64,000 nucleotides of DNA from Candidatus Heimdallarchaeota archaeon (GTDB lineage Archaea > Asgardarchaeota > Heimdallarchaeia > JABLTI01), in assembly GCA_019056785.1 (NCBI GenBank), contig DXJV01000059.1, positions 62,001-126,000 on the forward strand, in the 5' to 3' direction. The notes under the pieces are model-generated. The model searched no databases and was not told the origin of the DNA. It saw only the letters and a program-made list of their open reading frames with translations. The position numbers were made by a program, and so were the translations under genes. Shown piece after piece: positions 52,947 through 61,570 of this stretch; the first letter of the stretch is position 1; each line of letters opens with the position of its first letter.

Positions 52947-53453
52947 ATGCAAAGAAGGATGATGCAAAAAATGATAGATGAAAAAGAATTGCTAGCATTT
53001 TTAGAAGAGCAAATTAAGCTCGAAGATGAAATTGTAGATATTTCGAATAAAAGTGTGGAAGACATAAATAATATTCTTGTTCGTGAGTTGATTCGGGGTA
53101 TTGCCATGGATTCTAAAAAGCATGCCTTATTATTGACTGCACTTAAAGGGATGCTTGTCGGACCGACGCCACTCATTGAAGCAGAAGATTTTAACGAGAT
53201 TAAAAAGACAATCGAAAAACATATCGAATTAGAAGCAAAAGCCATCGAAACCTATCAGGAGCTCCTCGATAAATATCCTGATGATTCACGGGTTCAAATG
53301 GTTATTAGTGAGATACGTAAGGACGAACTTAGACACCATAGCTTTTTGAGACGTTTATTACAAGCCATTATTGATAAAGAAACTTTAACACAAGAGTTGT
53401 TAGAAGATTGGCTCTATAAATTCTCTCCCTTCCATGGAACACCTGGCGGATAA
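52947..53453 (+). CDS. Ferritin-like (rubrerythrin-type) four-helix protein
   Basis: A 168-residue, all-helical protein with the spacing of a ferritin-like di-iron bundle. Helix 1 carries EEQIKLEDEI, helix 2 GIAMDSKKHALLL, helix 3 HIELEAKAIETYQELL and helix 4 ISEIRKDELRHHSFL, so E/D-x-x-H-type ligand pairs are available on helices 2 and 4. Family members handle peroxide, store iron or serve as oxidases; the substrate is not determinable. It is intact although it sits between two broken genes. Start is uncertain: ATG 52947 or ATG 52971 (MIDEKELLAFLEEQ), which has AGAAGGATGATG upstream. Confidence 0.7.
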   Translation: MQRRMMQKMIDEKELLAFLEEQIKLEDEIVDISNKSVEDINNILVRELIRGIAMDSKKHALLLTALKGMLVGPTPLIEAEDFNEIKKTIEKHIELEAKAIETYQELLDKYPDDSRVQMVISEIRKDELRHHSFLRRLLQAIIDKETLTQELLEDWLYKFSPFHGTPGG

Positions 53454-53504
53454 AAAAAGAGAGAAAAAGAGCGTAAGAAAAGTTAACTTTTGAAAAATCA
53501 GTGC

Positions 53505-54466
53505 CTAGAAGAATTTCTGGGCGAATTTTTCCGGATCAGAACTCAATTTAATCGCTGCGCTTTTATCAGTCTGGTCATGCTCCTTGGAGAGGTAATAGAT
53601 ACGCTTCTTGAACCATTTGTAAGTGTTTACTTTATTGAAGGAGACACAAGGTTGAAGAATATAGAGCAAAGCATACCCTTTTGTGTTTCATTGCTTTTTT
53701 CATCATTGTTTTCATATGTTCTTGATCTCCAGCGAATGTTCGTGCAACAAAAGATGCTCCAAGTCCAATCGCTATTGCCAGTGGGTTAAAAGGATCGAGT
53801 ATTACCCCATCTACTTGAACGGGTGTCATAAATCCGGGGCGTGAAGTTGGAGATGCTTGCCCCTTCGTTAACCCATAAACAAAATTATCGTGAATGATAT
53901 TAGTGATGTTAGGATTTCTTCTAATAGTGTGGATAAAGTGGTTTCCTCCTTCTCCAAACATACAACCATCGCCACTTTCGAGCAAAACGTTTCTGAAGAT
54001 AGTCTTTTGCAATAGTATCATCAATATCGAATAAATGCGCAATGACACCTGCAGCAACGACATTGGAATAAATTTTGTTCCCAATTTCCTCTGCAACTTG
54101 TGTCCAAGGAACCTCGATAATTTTTGCTTCGGGAAGAGTCAGGTTAGTATGAATGTTTTCAAGCTAGCCAATAATAATAATCTCTTTTGAAATGCGTTTT
54201 TTGTTAGTGAGCAATAGCAGTTTTTTTTAAAGGAATGAAGAGATCAATTTGGTCAATAAAAGCACGAACCCGCTCAGAGGAGATACGAAGCTCCGTTGAG
54301 TTTGTCCCCCACGAACTCGAGACATGTATTCTTTTGTAGCAGCAATGTAGTAGCCAGCTTGATGAAAAACATGTGTTAAAAACTGTTCGACCGTTTTAAT
54401 TCCTTGCCCGGCTACAGGTACAAAGAACAATAGAAAGATCTTGTTTTTGATTGTAGAAAAAGTCAT
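53505..54466 (-). pseudogene. Deleted and frameshifted 2-oxoacid:ferredoxin oxidoreductase (gamma/alpha plus beta)
   Basis: From ATG 54466 the minus strand encodes the gamma domain of a KorA/2-oxoacid oxidoreductase ([20 protein letters not shown], then [10 protein letters not shown]). The frame shifts at the G5 run 54306-54310 and continues [20 protein letters not shown], shifts again near 54200-54228, and meets an in-frame TAG at 54164-54166. It goes on to [20 protein letters not shown] and YLQKRF. There it is joined directly, near 53975-53990, to the middle of the beta subunit ([37 protein letters not shown]). After one more shift the beta tail [15 protein letters not shown] ends at TAG 53505-53507. 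Most of alpha and the N-terminal part of beta, including its cluster cysteines, are missing. No function can remain. Confidence 0.9.
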
Positions 54467-54671
54467 AGCTAAAGATACGCGGAAATTTATATAACCTTTC
54501 TGCTTAAGAAAGAAAAAGAGAAAAGAAGTGCTGGCTTACGAATGAAAAGAAGCACGAAATAAAGGTTCTTTATACCGAAAGTTAGAAAATAAAAAAAAGT
54601 CCACTCTTTCTTTAAAGCATCAATACTTTTATTAAGAAAGTTAAAGTTGACTTTTTTTTGGGCGATGAATT

Positions 54672-55607
54672 ATGACTGTTGAAATTACTGATTTAAGGGA
54701 CAATAAAGCTCTGGACACACTTCCTGAAAGAAGCAATGGGCCTTTAGAGATAGTTGTTACCGAACCAAGACGGGAAGAGCTGCGACAACTGGGAGAAAAA
54801 CTGGCAATTCCATTTGAGGAACTAGAAGACGCTTTAGATGAAGACGAACGCCCCCGTATCGAAGAGATTGAAGGGTATTTGAAAATCATTTTTCGAGTTC
54901 CAATCACTTTTGAAGATGGGGAAGTCACAGAAGCAACTACCACACCAGTTTTCGTTTTCCTCTCAAAGGATGTCATTATTAGAGTCTTACTTCGAAAAAT
55001 GTCCTTCAAAAAATTGCGGCAAAGTAAGATGAATGAAGTACAAAGAACCCCATTAGTGGCTTTTTTTGAGTTTTTACAACAAATCATAAGATCGTTTGAG
55101 CATCGACTTGATATTCTGGACCACAAAATTCACGAAGCTGAACTTAATATCCTGAAGACAATTAAACCGAAATCTATTTGGCAAGTATTTCGACTCTCAA
55201 AAGATGCCATTTACTTAGAGGCAAGCCTTAAAGGGAACATTCGAGTCTTTAACCGTCTCAAATATGTCAAGACGCAACAACTTTTCACAAACTCACTCGA
55301 CCAACTTGAAGATCTGACCATTGATTTAGACCAACAAGTGGAATTAATTATGATCTACCGGGAGCTGCTGGAAAATAGTTTGGATGCTTATGCTTCAGTT
55401 ATTTCAAACAACCAAAATGATTTGATTAAAATCCTTACTAGCATTTCTTTAATTCTCATGGTTCCAACACTTATCGCCAGTTTTTATGGAATGAACATTG
55501 CCCTTCCATTTGCAAGCTCACAATATGCCTTTTGGATTATTTTGGCCATAAGTACCTTCTTCACAGTATTACTTTATGTGTTCTTCAAAGTCATAGATTG
55601 GGTTTAG
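54672..55607 (+). CDS. corA: CorA-family magnesium/divalent metal transporter
   Basis: A 311-residue CorA. It has an N-terminal alpha/beta cytosolic domain (residues 1-110) and the long stalk helices with many charged residues (about 115-240). Two C-terminal membrane helices follow; the first ends in the signature YGMN (residues about 274-277) before a short loop (IALPFASSQYAF) and the last helix. CorA pentamers gate Mg2+ uptake. It stands alone with an AT-rich promoter region following the pseudogene zone. Confidence 0.92.
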   Translation: MTVEITDLRDNKALDTLPERSNGPLEIVVTEPRREELRQLGEKLAIPFEELEDALDEDERPRIEEIEGYLKIIFRVPITFEDGEVTEATTTPVFVFLSKDVIIRVLLRKMSFKKLRQSKMNEVQRTPLVAFFEFLQQIIRSFEHRLDILDHKIHEAELNILKTIKPKSIWQVFRLSKDAIYLEASLKGNIRVFNRLKYVKTQQLFTNSLDQLEDLTIDLDQQVELIMIYRELLENSLDAYASVISNNQNDLIKILTSISLILMVPTLIASFYGMNIALPFASSQYAFWIILAISTFFTVLLYVFFKVIDWV

Positions 55608-55704
55608 TGAAAAGCTCATCCCTTTTCTTAGTAAAGAGAAAAGGAAAGAGAGCAAAAGCTCACAGAGAAAAATAAAATAATCATAGAATAAAAGGAAGGA
55701 AACC

Positions 55705-56487
55705 TTACTTAGGGTTATTATTATAAAAGTCATCTAACGTGTGAGACATGTTCAGAGTAGCTTTTGAGGGGAAAATTTCTTGCCAAAAAACAACGACAGG
55801 CTTAAAATCATAAGTTCGTAAAAGGCTTAAAACCTTCTCACTGAATCCGGCGGCAACAAGCACACCTCTAACTGAGACCTTTTCGACATCCTGAAAGTAG
55901 TCAACATAGCGTTTTAATTGGTGAGCATCAGCTGGAGTGGCGCTCTGCTTTTTTACTTCAACAATGATAATATTCCCATGCTTGTCCACACCACGAAGAT
56001 CAATAAAACCAAAAGGGGTTTCATATTCACGTGTTGTTGGCTGGAAATCCGGGCCAATAATTTCAGGATGGTCAAATAAATAGTCAGAGAGGTCACTTTC
56101 AGAACCAAAGATATTTAAAGTGGCGGAATCGTGGTCGTCAAAAGTCGTTGTTTGATAAACTCGAGTAAATAATATTTCAAGGGTCTCTTTGGTTTTTGGC
56201 CGAAATGTTGAAACAACGAGCGTGGAACCTTTTGCAGAATAATTAATCTTCCCAGCGCCACTTTTTTGCCAGTTAAGGGGTTTCACTCCTTTTGAACCAT
56301 GAAGAATTAACGATTCATCTTTTTTGACAATTAGAAGCCTGTCACCACCCGGGAGAAAGGATTTAATTCTACCATCAAAAATGGCTTTGCAAAAGCCAAA
56401 AATAACAATTGTTTTCTTGCAAGATTCTTCGGAAAGTTGTTGAGCAAGTTCTTTTGCTGTGCCCTTAAGATTAATCGTTCGTTTCAT
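55705..56487 (-). CDS. nucS: Mismatch-specific/branched-DNA endonuclease NucS (EndoMS)
   Basis: The 260 residues match NucS along the whole length. The N-terminal dimerisation half includes FGFCKAIFDGRIKSFLPGGD. The C-terminal RecB-like nuclease has the active site D163 (TPFGFIDLRGVDKHG), E177-V-K179 (IIIVEVKKQSA) and Q190 (AHQLKRYVDYF). NucS cleaves mismatched or branched DNA and is clamp-stimulated. The C-terminus SHTLDDFY resembles a PCNA-binding PIP box with Ser in place of the first Gln. Start ATG 56487; it is downstream of the phosphotransferase gene on the same strand, 86 bases away. Confidence 0.93.
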   Translation of the reverse strand: MKRTINLKGTAKELAQQLSEESCKKTIVIFGFCKAIFDGRIKSFLPGGDRLLIVKKDESLILHGSKGVKPLNWQKSGAGKINYSAKGSTLVVSTFRPKTKETLEILFTRVYQTTTFDDHDSATLNIFGSESDLSDYLFDHPEIIGPDFQPTTREYETPFGFIDLRGVDKHGNIIIVEVKKQSATPADAHQLKRYVDYFQDVEKVSVRGVLVAAGFSEKVLSLLRTYDFKPVVVFWQEIFPSKATLNMSHTLDDFYNNNPK

Positions 56488-56573
56488 CGGTAACGCCGGA
56501 CAAGTCTATTCTCATAGAAATTGCTCATAGGAATTTATTAATTAGCTGTTAATAAATGAATTAGACTCCACTA

Positions 56574-57581
56574 CTATTCTTGTAAGAGTTTTTGTAATTG
56601 CTTTTGCAATATGACATGAGAATCTTTTGTAGGATGGAAGAAGAGCCAACCAATGGAAACTGTTTCAATTAAGGAAAAAATATCAAAGATTTTTCGCTCA
56701 AGAGGAAAGTTTGTCAGTGAAAAGTTTTCATCTTCAGCATAAACGGCATAGAAGGTTTTCTTGAGTTCAGGTTCGCAGAGCCACCCATCTTCAATAGCAA
56801 AGAGGTCGAAGAGTGGGTCGCCAGCAAAAGCCCATTCAAAGTCGATAAGTGCTTGTATTTTTTGGCTATCATTGGAAGCAACAAGGATATTGGTCAAATT
56901 GAGATCTGCGTGGACCAGCTGTGGTTGTTCAGAAAAGTTTGTTTCTCGCAGTTTATCTTCGAAAAATAGCTGTATGTCTGTGAGTAATTTAGGTGGAAAT
57001 ATCCGCCTTTTCCCCAAAAGAAGAATATCACGATGGAGATTGGCTTTTAAAAAACTTTGAAACGAATAAAACCGTCGGGGACAGTCATAGTCTTCTATCT
57101 CGCCAAACATATCGAAAGTAAGGCTGTGAAGGTTCTTGAGAATACGGGCAAGCTCTCTAACTAATGACAGTTTTACCTCTTTGGTTAAGTCGTGCCAACA
57201 ACTAGCTAAGGGAATACCATCAATATATTCGAAAACAATGAATTTATAACCGGCTCTTTCCTCACTTCTCTCGAGGTGAACGACTTTTTGAAGGGGGATA
57301 ATGCCCTTTACATCGTTGGCTTTTTGTGCAAGTTCATTTTTTTGTTGAAGGCGCGCTATAAGGGCAACTTCTTTTTCAAAACGAAAATAATCACTTTTAA
57401 CACGGGGCGGTCTTGTGAGAATTTTGAGAAGGTACTTTTTATTACCAATTTGAAAAGAAAACAAATCATTGACTGTTTTAGCTCCTTCCCGTGAAAAACG
57501 GATGCCTTGATCAACCTCAAAAAGTCCTCGCAGCACAGGTTCTATCTTGATGATGAGGTTATGATAGTTGTTGGATGGCAA
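56574..57581 (-). CDS. Aminoglycoside-phosphotransferase-fold kinase
   Basis: A 335-residue protein kinase-like phosphotransferase of the APH/choline kinase superfamily. Seen: the ATP-lobe Lys region (KKYLLKILTRPPRV), the hinge FIVFEYIDGIPLA, the catalytic loop LVHADLNLTNILV with Asp and Asn, and the metal motif ALIDFEWAFAGDPLFDL. The substrate could be a sugar, amino sugar, homoserine or choline-like molecule; nothing in the neighbourhood decides this. Despite the family name, resistance is not implied. The promoter side abuts the divergent TIM-barrel gene. Confidence 0.85.
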   Translation of the reverse strand: MPSNNYHNLIIKIEPVLRGLFEVDQGIRFSREGAKTVNDLFSFQIGNKKYLLKILTRPPRVKSDYFRFEKEVALIARLQQKNELAQKANDVKGIIPLQKVVHLERSEERAGYKFIVFEYIDGIPLASCWHDLTKEVKLSLVRELARILKNLHSLTFDMFGEIEDYDCPRRFYSFQSFLKANLHRDILLLGKRRIFPPKLLTDIQLFFEDKLRETNFSEQPQLVHADLNLTNILVASNDSQKIQALIDFEWAFAGDPLFDLFAIEDGWLCEPELKKTFYAVYAEDENFSLTNFPLERKIFDIFSLIETVSIGWLFFHPTKDSHVILQKQLQKLLQE

Positions 57582-57701
57582 TACTCACACCTGATAAGGA
57601 AATCTTTCGTATTAGGACTAGTTAAGACTAATTTATTAAGATGTTTTATTAATAGGTATTTACAAGTTAAAAGAAGAAAAAGCATTGCGGAAGCAGAACA
57701 A

Positions 57702-58523
57702 ATGAACCTTGGCATATCACTTTTACCCAATTTTTTAGATATTTCTTCAATAGAGTCCTTCTTTAATTTTGCTCAGGAAATGGCTGTACAAACAGTGGAG
57801 CTAATAACAGAACCACCATGGTGCTGCCTTGCAGAGCTTTCTCCAGAAAAGCGAAAACATATTAAAGATTTGGCAAAAGAACGAGGTCTAAGTTTGACAG
57901 TGCATTCTTGTTTTTCGGATATAAATATTGCAGCGCTAAACCCAACTATCCGGAGTGCTTGTCTAGACATCGTTAAAAGTAGTATTGCTTTTAGTGCGGA
58001 AATAGGTGCAAAAGTAGTAACAATCCATCCCGGAGCTTTTGGAGCAAATGGGATCGCTTTCCCTGAGAAAACAAAAATCTACAATTTCAAAGCCGTACAG
58101 GAGTTGGCGGCTTTTTCTGCAAAGAAAAAAATTCAATTAGGCTACGAAAACTTTCCGATCGTTCCTTGGCAGTTGTTTGATGAGAGCTTTAAGCCCAAAG
58201 AGATTCAGGAGTTTGTGGAACGAATAAATAATAATGCTTTGGGAATTACTTGGGACGTTGGCCATTCCAATACAACGAATATCCCCATGGAAGAGTTCTT
58301 TAAACATTTCAAAAACCATCTTGTAAATATACATCTCCATGATAATAAGGGCGGTGGAGAAGGATGGTTGGACCAGCATTTAGCAGTGGGAGAGGGAACG
58401 ACACCCTGGGAAAAATTCTTCGATTTAATGTCAACAATAGACTATCAGAAAGCATTGATTCTTGAGTTAAATTCAAAGAAAAAAATCATTTCGAGCATTG
58501 ATTATCTACAGCGATTTCTTTAA
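57702..58523 (+). CDS. Xylose isomerase-like TIM-barrel protein (endonuclease IV/sugar epimerase superfamily)
   Basis: An AP-endonuclease-2-type TIM barrel, beginning MNLGISLLPNF at ATG 57702; the longer open frame to 57507 overlaps the divergent kinase gene and does not look coding. Metal-ligand positions of the family are present: TVHSCF, VVTIHPGAFG, LGYENFP with a Glu ligand, TWDVGHSN, VNIHLHDNKGGG and a final ILELNS. The length of 273 fits sugar isomerase/epimerase or endonuclease IV relatives; the full triad for DNA repair cannot be confirmed by eye. Cytosolic. Confidence 0.8.
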   Translation: MNLGISLLPNFLDISSIESFFNFAQEMAVQTVELITEPPWCCLAELSPEKRKHIKDLAKERGLSLTVHSCFSDINIAALNPTIRSACLDIVKSSIAFSAEIGAKVVTIHPGAFGANGIAFPEKTKIYNFKAVQELAAFSAKKKIQLGYENFPIVPWQLFDESFKPKEIQEFVERINNNALGITWDVGHSNTTNIPMEEFFKHFKNHLVNIHLHDNKGGGEGWLDQHLAVGEGTTPWEKFFDLMSTIDYQKALILELNSKKKIISSIDYLQRFL

Positions 58524-58526
58524 ACG

Positions 58527-58973
58527 TTATTTAGACTGTTCTTTCATAAATTTACGAAATCGTTCCAATATGTCTTTTTGTTCCTCTGTCTGCAAGAAAT
58601 TGATGAAAAGTCCGAGTTTTTCAATTGTTTCTTTCGTTAAATTGTGTTCCATAACACAGCAATCGAGATTGGCATTTTCTGGTTTTACACCTATTAATAG
58701 GAGAAATACCAGAAGAATTTCATGCTTGTTTTTAACTTTCTGAGCTATTTCTTTTCCTTTTGGTGTGAGAGAAATTGTGCCATATTTTTCCGAGTTAACA
58801 AAACCCATTTTCTTTAATTTGGCGATCATTTCTGTGACACTTGCCTTGCTAATATTATGGAACTCGGCGATTTCGGTAACCTTGGCATAATCTTTTTTCT
58901 CACTAAGTACTAGAATTGTCTCGAGGTAATCTTCAATAGTTGAGGTTATGTTATGTTCAGTTTTATCTGTCAT
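58527..58973 (-). CDS. DtxR/MntR-family metal-responsive repressor
   Basis: A 148-residue member of the iron- or manganese-dependent repressor family. It opens TIEDYLETILVLSEKKDYAK, the typical start of these regulators. The helix-turn-helix is VTEIAEFHNISKASVTEMIA, followed by KKMGFVNSEKYGTISLTPKG. The dimer and metal region has LLLIGVKPENANLDCCVMEH, with Cys-Cys and Glu-His ligands in the expected place. There is no SH3-like third domain, as in MntR. It is divergent from mtd, with a 185-base intergenic region that may contain operators. Confidence 0.88.
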   Translation of the reverse strand: MTDKTEHNITSTIEDYLETILVLSEKKDYAKVTEIAEFHNISKASVTEMIAKLKKMGFVNSEKYGTISLTPKGKEIAQKVKNKHEILLVFLLLIGVKPENANLDCCVMEHNLTKETIEKLGLFINFLQTEEQKDILERFRKFMKEQSK

Positions 58974-59097
58974 TGGCGGTATATCCCCAGATAATCATTT
59001 AAACTACGGTATACTAACTATTAAGGCTTTTTTTTTGCTGGAATTTTTTTGAGGGGATGATTCGCACTAATTGAAAGTTAATAATAAAACTTTTAGC

Positions 59098-59109
59098 AAA
59101 GGAGCCTTT
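59098..59109. promoter_or_regulatory. Short inverted repeat in the DtxR-mtd intergenic region
   Basis: AAAGG-AG-CCTTT is a 12-base palindrome 50 bases before the mtd start. It resembles the T/A-G-G...C-C-T/A style of metal-repressor operators, though the classic longer form is not seen. Confidence 0.25.
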
Positions 59110-59158
59110 CCAATGATATTAGAAAAACGCATAAAAAGAATTTTACAGGCGAGTAAAA

Positions 59159-60034
59159 GTGAATCTAAAAACCGACACACAACCCCGTATAAAGAAAGTG
59201 GGGATCCTGAAATTAGGCAACATCGCCAGTAGCATTCTCTTGGAGATGCTTCTAGATGAACGGGCTGATAGAGAAGACATTCAAGTCCGAACAATTTCTT
59301 CTGGAGCGAAACTGACCGAAACCGCTACAAACGAAGCATTTGAGTTGTTATCAAAAGAAGTTTTTGACTTGGTTATCATTGCCACTCCTAATGCTTCCTT
59401 GAAAATTCCCAAGCAAATTATTAAGAAAATACATGAAAAAGGCCAACCAGTAATTGTCATAACCGACCACTTGAAAAAAGAAACGAAAGAAGAGTTTGTT
59501 TCTGAGAAAATTGGCTTCCTTGTTGTAAAAGCAGATGCGATGATTGGCGCTCGACGAGAATTTTTAGACCCCATTGAAATGGCACTATACAACAGTGATT
59601 TATTGAAAGTATTGGCAATCGGCGGTGCATTTACAATTCTTTATAGCGAAATTAACCGGGCATTAGAAAGTATTGTTAAGAAGAACACTGAAAACTATCT
59701 CCCACAAGTAGTTATAACCGCAAAAAAAGCAGTAAAGGCAGCAGATTTCTTCAATCCTTATGCTAAAGCAAAAGCACGGGCCGCTCTAGAAATAGCCGAG
59801 AAAGTGGCAAAAGTAAATAGTGAAGCATGTTTCAAACTGCAAGAACGACAACAATATCTCCATCAAGTGGCCACTGCTCATGAAATGATGCAAACAGCCG
59901 CAAAACTTGCCGGAGAGGCCAGAGAAATCGAAAAGAGTATAAATAAAGTGAAACGACAACCACATCATTATAAAGGCCAAATCCAAAGTAAGAGGCTGTT
60001 AATGGAAAAACCGGACAACCCCTACAAGGATTAA
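59159..60034 (+). CDS. mtd: F420-dependent methylenetetrahydromethanopterin dehydrogenase
   Basis: Mtd reversibly oxidises methylene-H4MPT with coenzyme F420. The chain is recognisable throughout: KKVGILKLGNIASSILLEML, DERADREDIQVRTISSGAKL, FLVVKADAMIGARREFLDPI, EMALYNSDLLKVLAIGGAF, NPYAKAKARAALEIAEKVAK and the closing AHEMMQTAAKLAGEAREIEK. Length 291 is close to methanogen enzymes. GTG 59159 is the likely start, since the conserved part begins about 12 residues later. Together with Fae-Hps at the other end it documents H4MPT-linked one-carbon metabolism and F420 use. It is followed by a DUF2225 gene 18 bases downstream, possibly in one transcript. Confidence 0.92.
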   Translation: MNLKTDTQPRIKKVGILKLGNIASSILLEMLLDERADREDIQVRTISSGAKLTETATNEAFELLSKEVFDLVIIATPNASLKIPKQIIKKIHEKGQPVIVITDHLKKETKEEFVSEKIGFLVVKADAMIGARREFLDPIEMALYNSDLLKVLAIGGAFTILYSEINRALESIVKKNTENYLPQVVITAKKAVKAADFFNPYAKAKARAALEIAEKVAKVNSEACFKLQERQQYLHQVATAHEMMQTAAKLAGEAREIEKSINKVKRQPHHYKGQIQSKRLLMEKPDNPYKD

Positions 60035-60052
60035 TCGAGATGAAAAATTAAA

Positions 60053-60718
60053 ATGCCCCTTCTGTATGATGAAATGTTTACTTGCCATAACTGTGGCATT
60101 ATATTTCAGACAAAAATCTTGGGTTGCTATAACACATTTGGTAAGCGCTACAGCGACCTCTACATTGCAAGTGAAGATGATCCACAACCAATTTTATACC
60201 AAATCTGTAAATGCCCAAAATGTGGCTTTGCAGGCTTCACAGATGAATATCGGATGCTCAGCTTGGAAGAAGAGGAAATGGCTGCAGCAATAAAAGCTGC
60301 AGAGGATTTTACTGGAAAAAAAGCCCGGGGATTTAACCAGGGTGATGGGTTTATCGTTGTCGCCAAATATAGTGAGAGTCACTCTTTAGAGGAGCAAGTC
60401 TCATTATACTTGCAAGCTTCTTACGCCTATCGAGAGTTAAAAGATCCTTTGCTTCAAAAAGCACGAACAATTGTTCTTGAGCTTCTGGAAAAAATCATAG
60501 AGAAAAAAGAGTTTACCTTTCAATCAGAAGAATATTATTGTTATTTAGCAGGAGAAATAGCTCGTTTGTTAGGTGAAAATGAAAAATCACTCAAGTATTT
60601 TAAAAGAGCTTTACAAGTTGCTCCGGAAAACTCATTGGTCTCAAAACTAACACAACACCAGCTAGTACATCCCAGTGAAGTTATCCGTGCTGAGATTTTT
60701 AGCCATAAAATCTGCTGA
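60053..60718 (+). CDS. DUF2225 zinc-ribbon and TPR-like protein
   Basis: A 221-residue protein with two CxxC pairs (FTCHNCGIIF and CKCPKCGFAG) separated by about 40 residues, a bipartite zinc ribbon. Helical repeats follow (residues 95-205), including a TPR-like unit AGEIARLLGENEKSLKYFKR. The order matches DUF2225, found in bacteria and archaea with unknown function. The start ATG 60053 is 18 bases after mtd. Confidence 0.8.
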   Translation: MPLLYDEMFTCHNCGIIFQTKILGCYNTFGKRYSDLYIASEDDPQPILYQICKCPKCGFAGFTDEYRMLSLEEEEMAAAIKAAEDFTGKKARGFNQGDGFIVVAKYSESHSLEEQVSLYLQASYAYRELKDPLLQKARTIVLELLEKIIEKKEFTFQSEEYYCYLAGEIARLLGENEKSLKYFKRALQVAPENSLVSKLTQHQLVHPSEVIRAEIFSHKIC

Positions 60719-60741
60719 GGGAGTAAAAAAATCTCTTTACT

Positions 60742-60770
60742 AATACTTTTCCGAATAAATAATACTTTTA
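60742..60770 (+). promoter_or_regulatory. TATA-like element and direct repeat before the small GTPase
   Basis: AATACTTTT occurs at 60742-60750 and 60761-60769, the second running into TTTTAAATAC, a TATA-like box. The GTG start is about 95 bases further on. Confidence 0.3.
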
Positions 60771-60866
60771 AATACTAATTTGCCTTGAAATATGGCAAAA
60801 ACAATCGATACAAGGAAGAAAAAAGTCAAGGAACTGACTTAGTTTCTAGTATGGTGGATAGAAATA

Positions 60867-61457
60867 GTGACAAACGAACAAGGCGCGTTCTTTAAAGTCA
60901 TCATTATTGGTGATGGCGCAGTTGGTAAAACAAGCATTTGTACACACATAACCACGCAAGAATTTTTTGCGGATTACAATCTTACAGTAGGATGCGATTT
61001 TTTCATTAAGAAAATTTACGTAAATAATGTGAGCGTTACTTTGCAAATTTTTGATGTAGGAGGACAAGATCATTTCGCAAAAATGCGCCCTATTTTTGCT
61101 GATGGTGCAAAAGGAATCTTTCTGGCGTTCGATGTGACACGCCGGGATAGTTTCTACAATTTAGAGGATTGGTACGAGTCTGTAAAAGACGGTCTGGACC
61201 CCCGAGCACCAAAAATTCTCATTGCAACAAAGAGTGACTTAAATACAGAAGCCGAAGTTTGGAAGGAAGATATCGAAGCATTAAAAGGTATCTTGAGAAT
61301 AGACGCGTATTTTGATACTTCCTCACTCACCGGAGAAGGTGTTTCAGAAGCTTTTGAAACCATGGCTCTTCTTCTTCTAAACCGCTATCGCCCAGAAGAA
61401 TATTCAAAAAGTGCCCAGAAGCAATTGTTTTTCGAAGGATTTTACAGGATAGCATAG
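60867..61457 (+). CDS. Ras/Rab-like small GTPase
   Basis: A 196-residue GTPase of the Ras superfamily. G1 is GDGAVGKT (15-22). G2 has Thr40 in YNLTVGCDF, a Rab-like switch I. G3 is DVGGQ (63-67), with the Gln of active Ras-type enzymes and Gly-Gly in place of Ala-Gly. G4 is TKSD (121-124) instead of NKxD, and G5 SSLTGEG. There is no C-terminal prenylation cysteine: the chain ends FEGFYRIA, so membrane attachment would need another mechanism. Start GTG 60867. Small Ras-like GTPases are abundant in Asgard archaea; a DENN-like protein lies at 16.8 kb in this window. Confidence 0.92.
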   Translation: MTNEQGAFFKVIIIGDGAVGKTSICTHITTQEFFADYNLTVGCDFFIKKIYVNNVSVTLQIFDVGGQDHFAKMRPIFADGAKGIFLAFDVTRRDSFYNLEDWYESVKDGLDPRAPKILIATKSDLNTEAEVWKEDIEALKGILRIDAYFDTSSLTGEGVSEAFETMALLLLNRYRPEEYSKSAQKQLFFEGFYRIA

Positions 61458-61570
61458 AAGAATGATTGGTGAGGAATTTAGTGGTATTTTTATACCGCCC
61501 CTTAAAATTTGAGGTGAAAATGAAGAACAGCACTTTTTGTCTATCACTAATAACACACAGTTGATCATGA

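Noticed and set aside
53490-53789. Plus-strand frame of 99 codons in the decay zone
   Set aside because: Antisense to the clearly recognisable beta-subunit remnant of the oxidoreductase.
56574-57581. Aminoglycoside resistance gene
   Set aside because: The fold is shared by many metabolic kinases; no resistance-specific feature or mobile context is present.
57507-57701. Upstream extension of the TIM-barrel gene
   Set aside because: Overlaps the divergent kinase gene start and shows no conserved sequence before MNLGISLLPNF.
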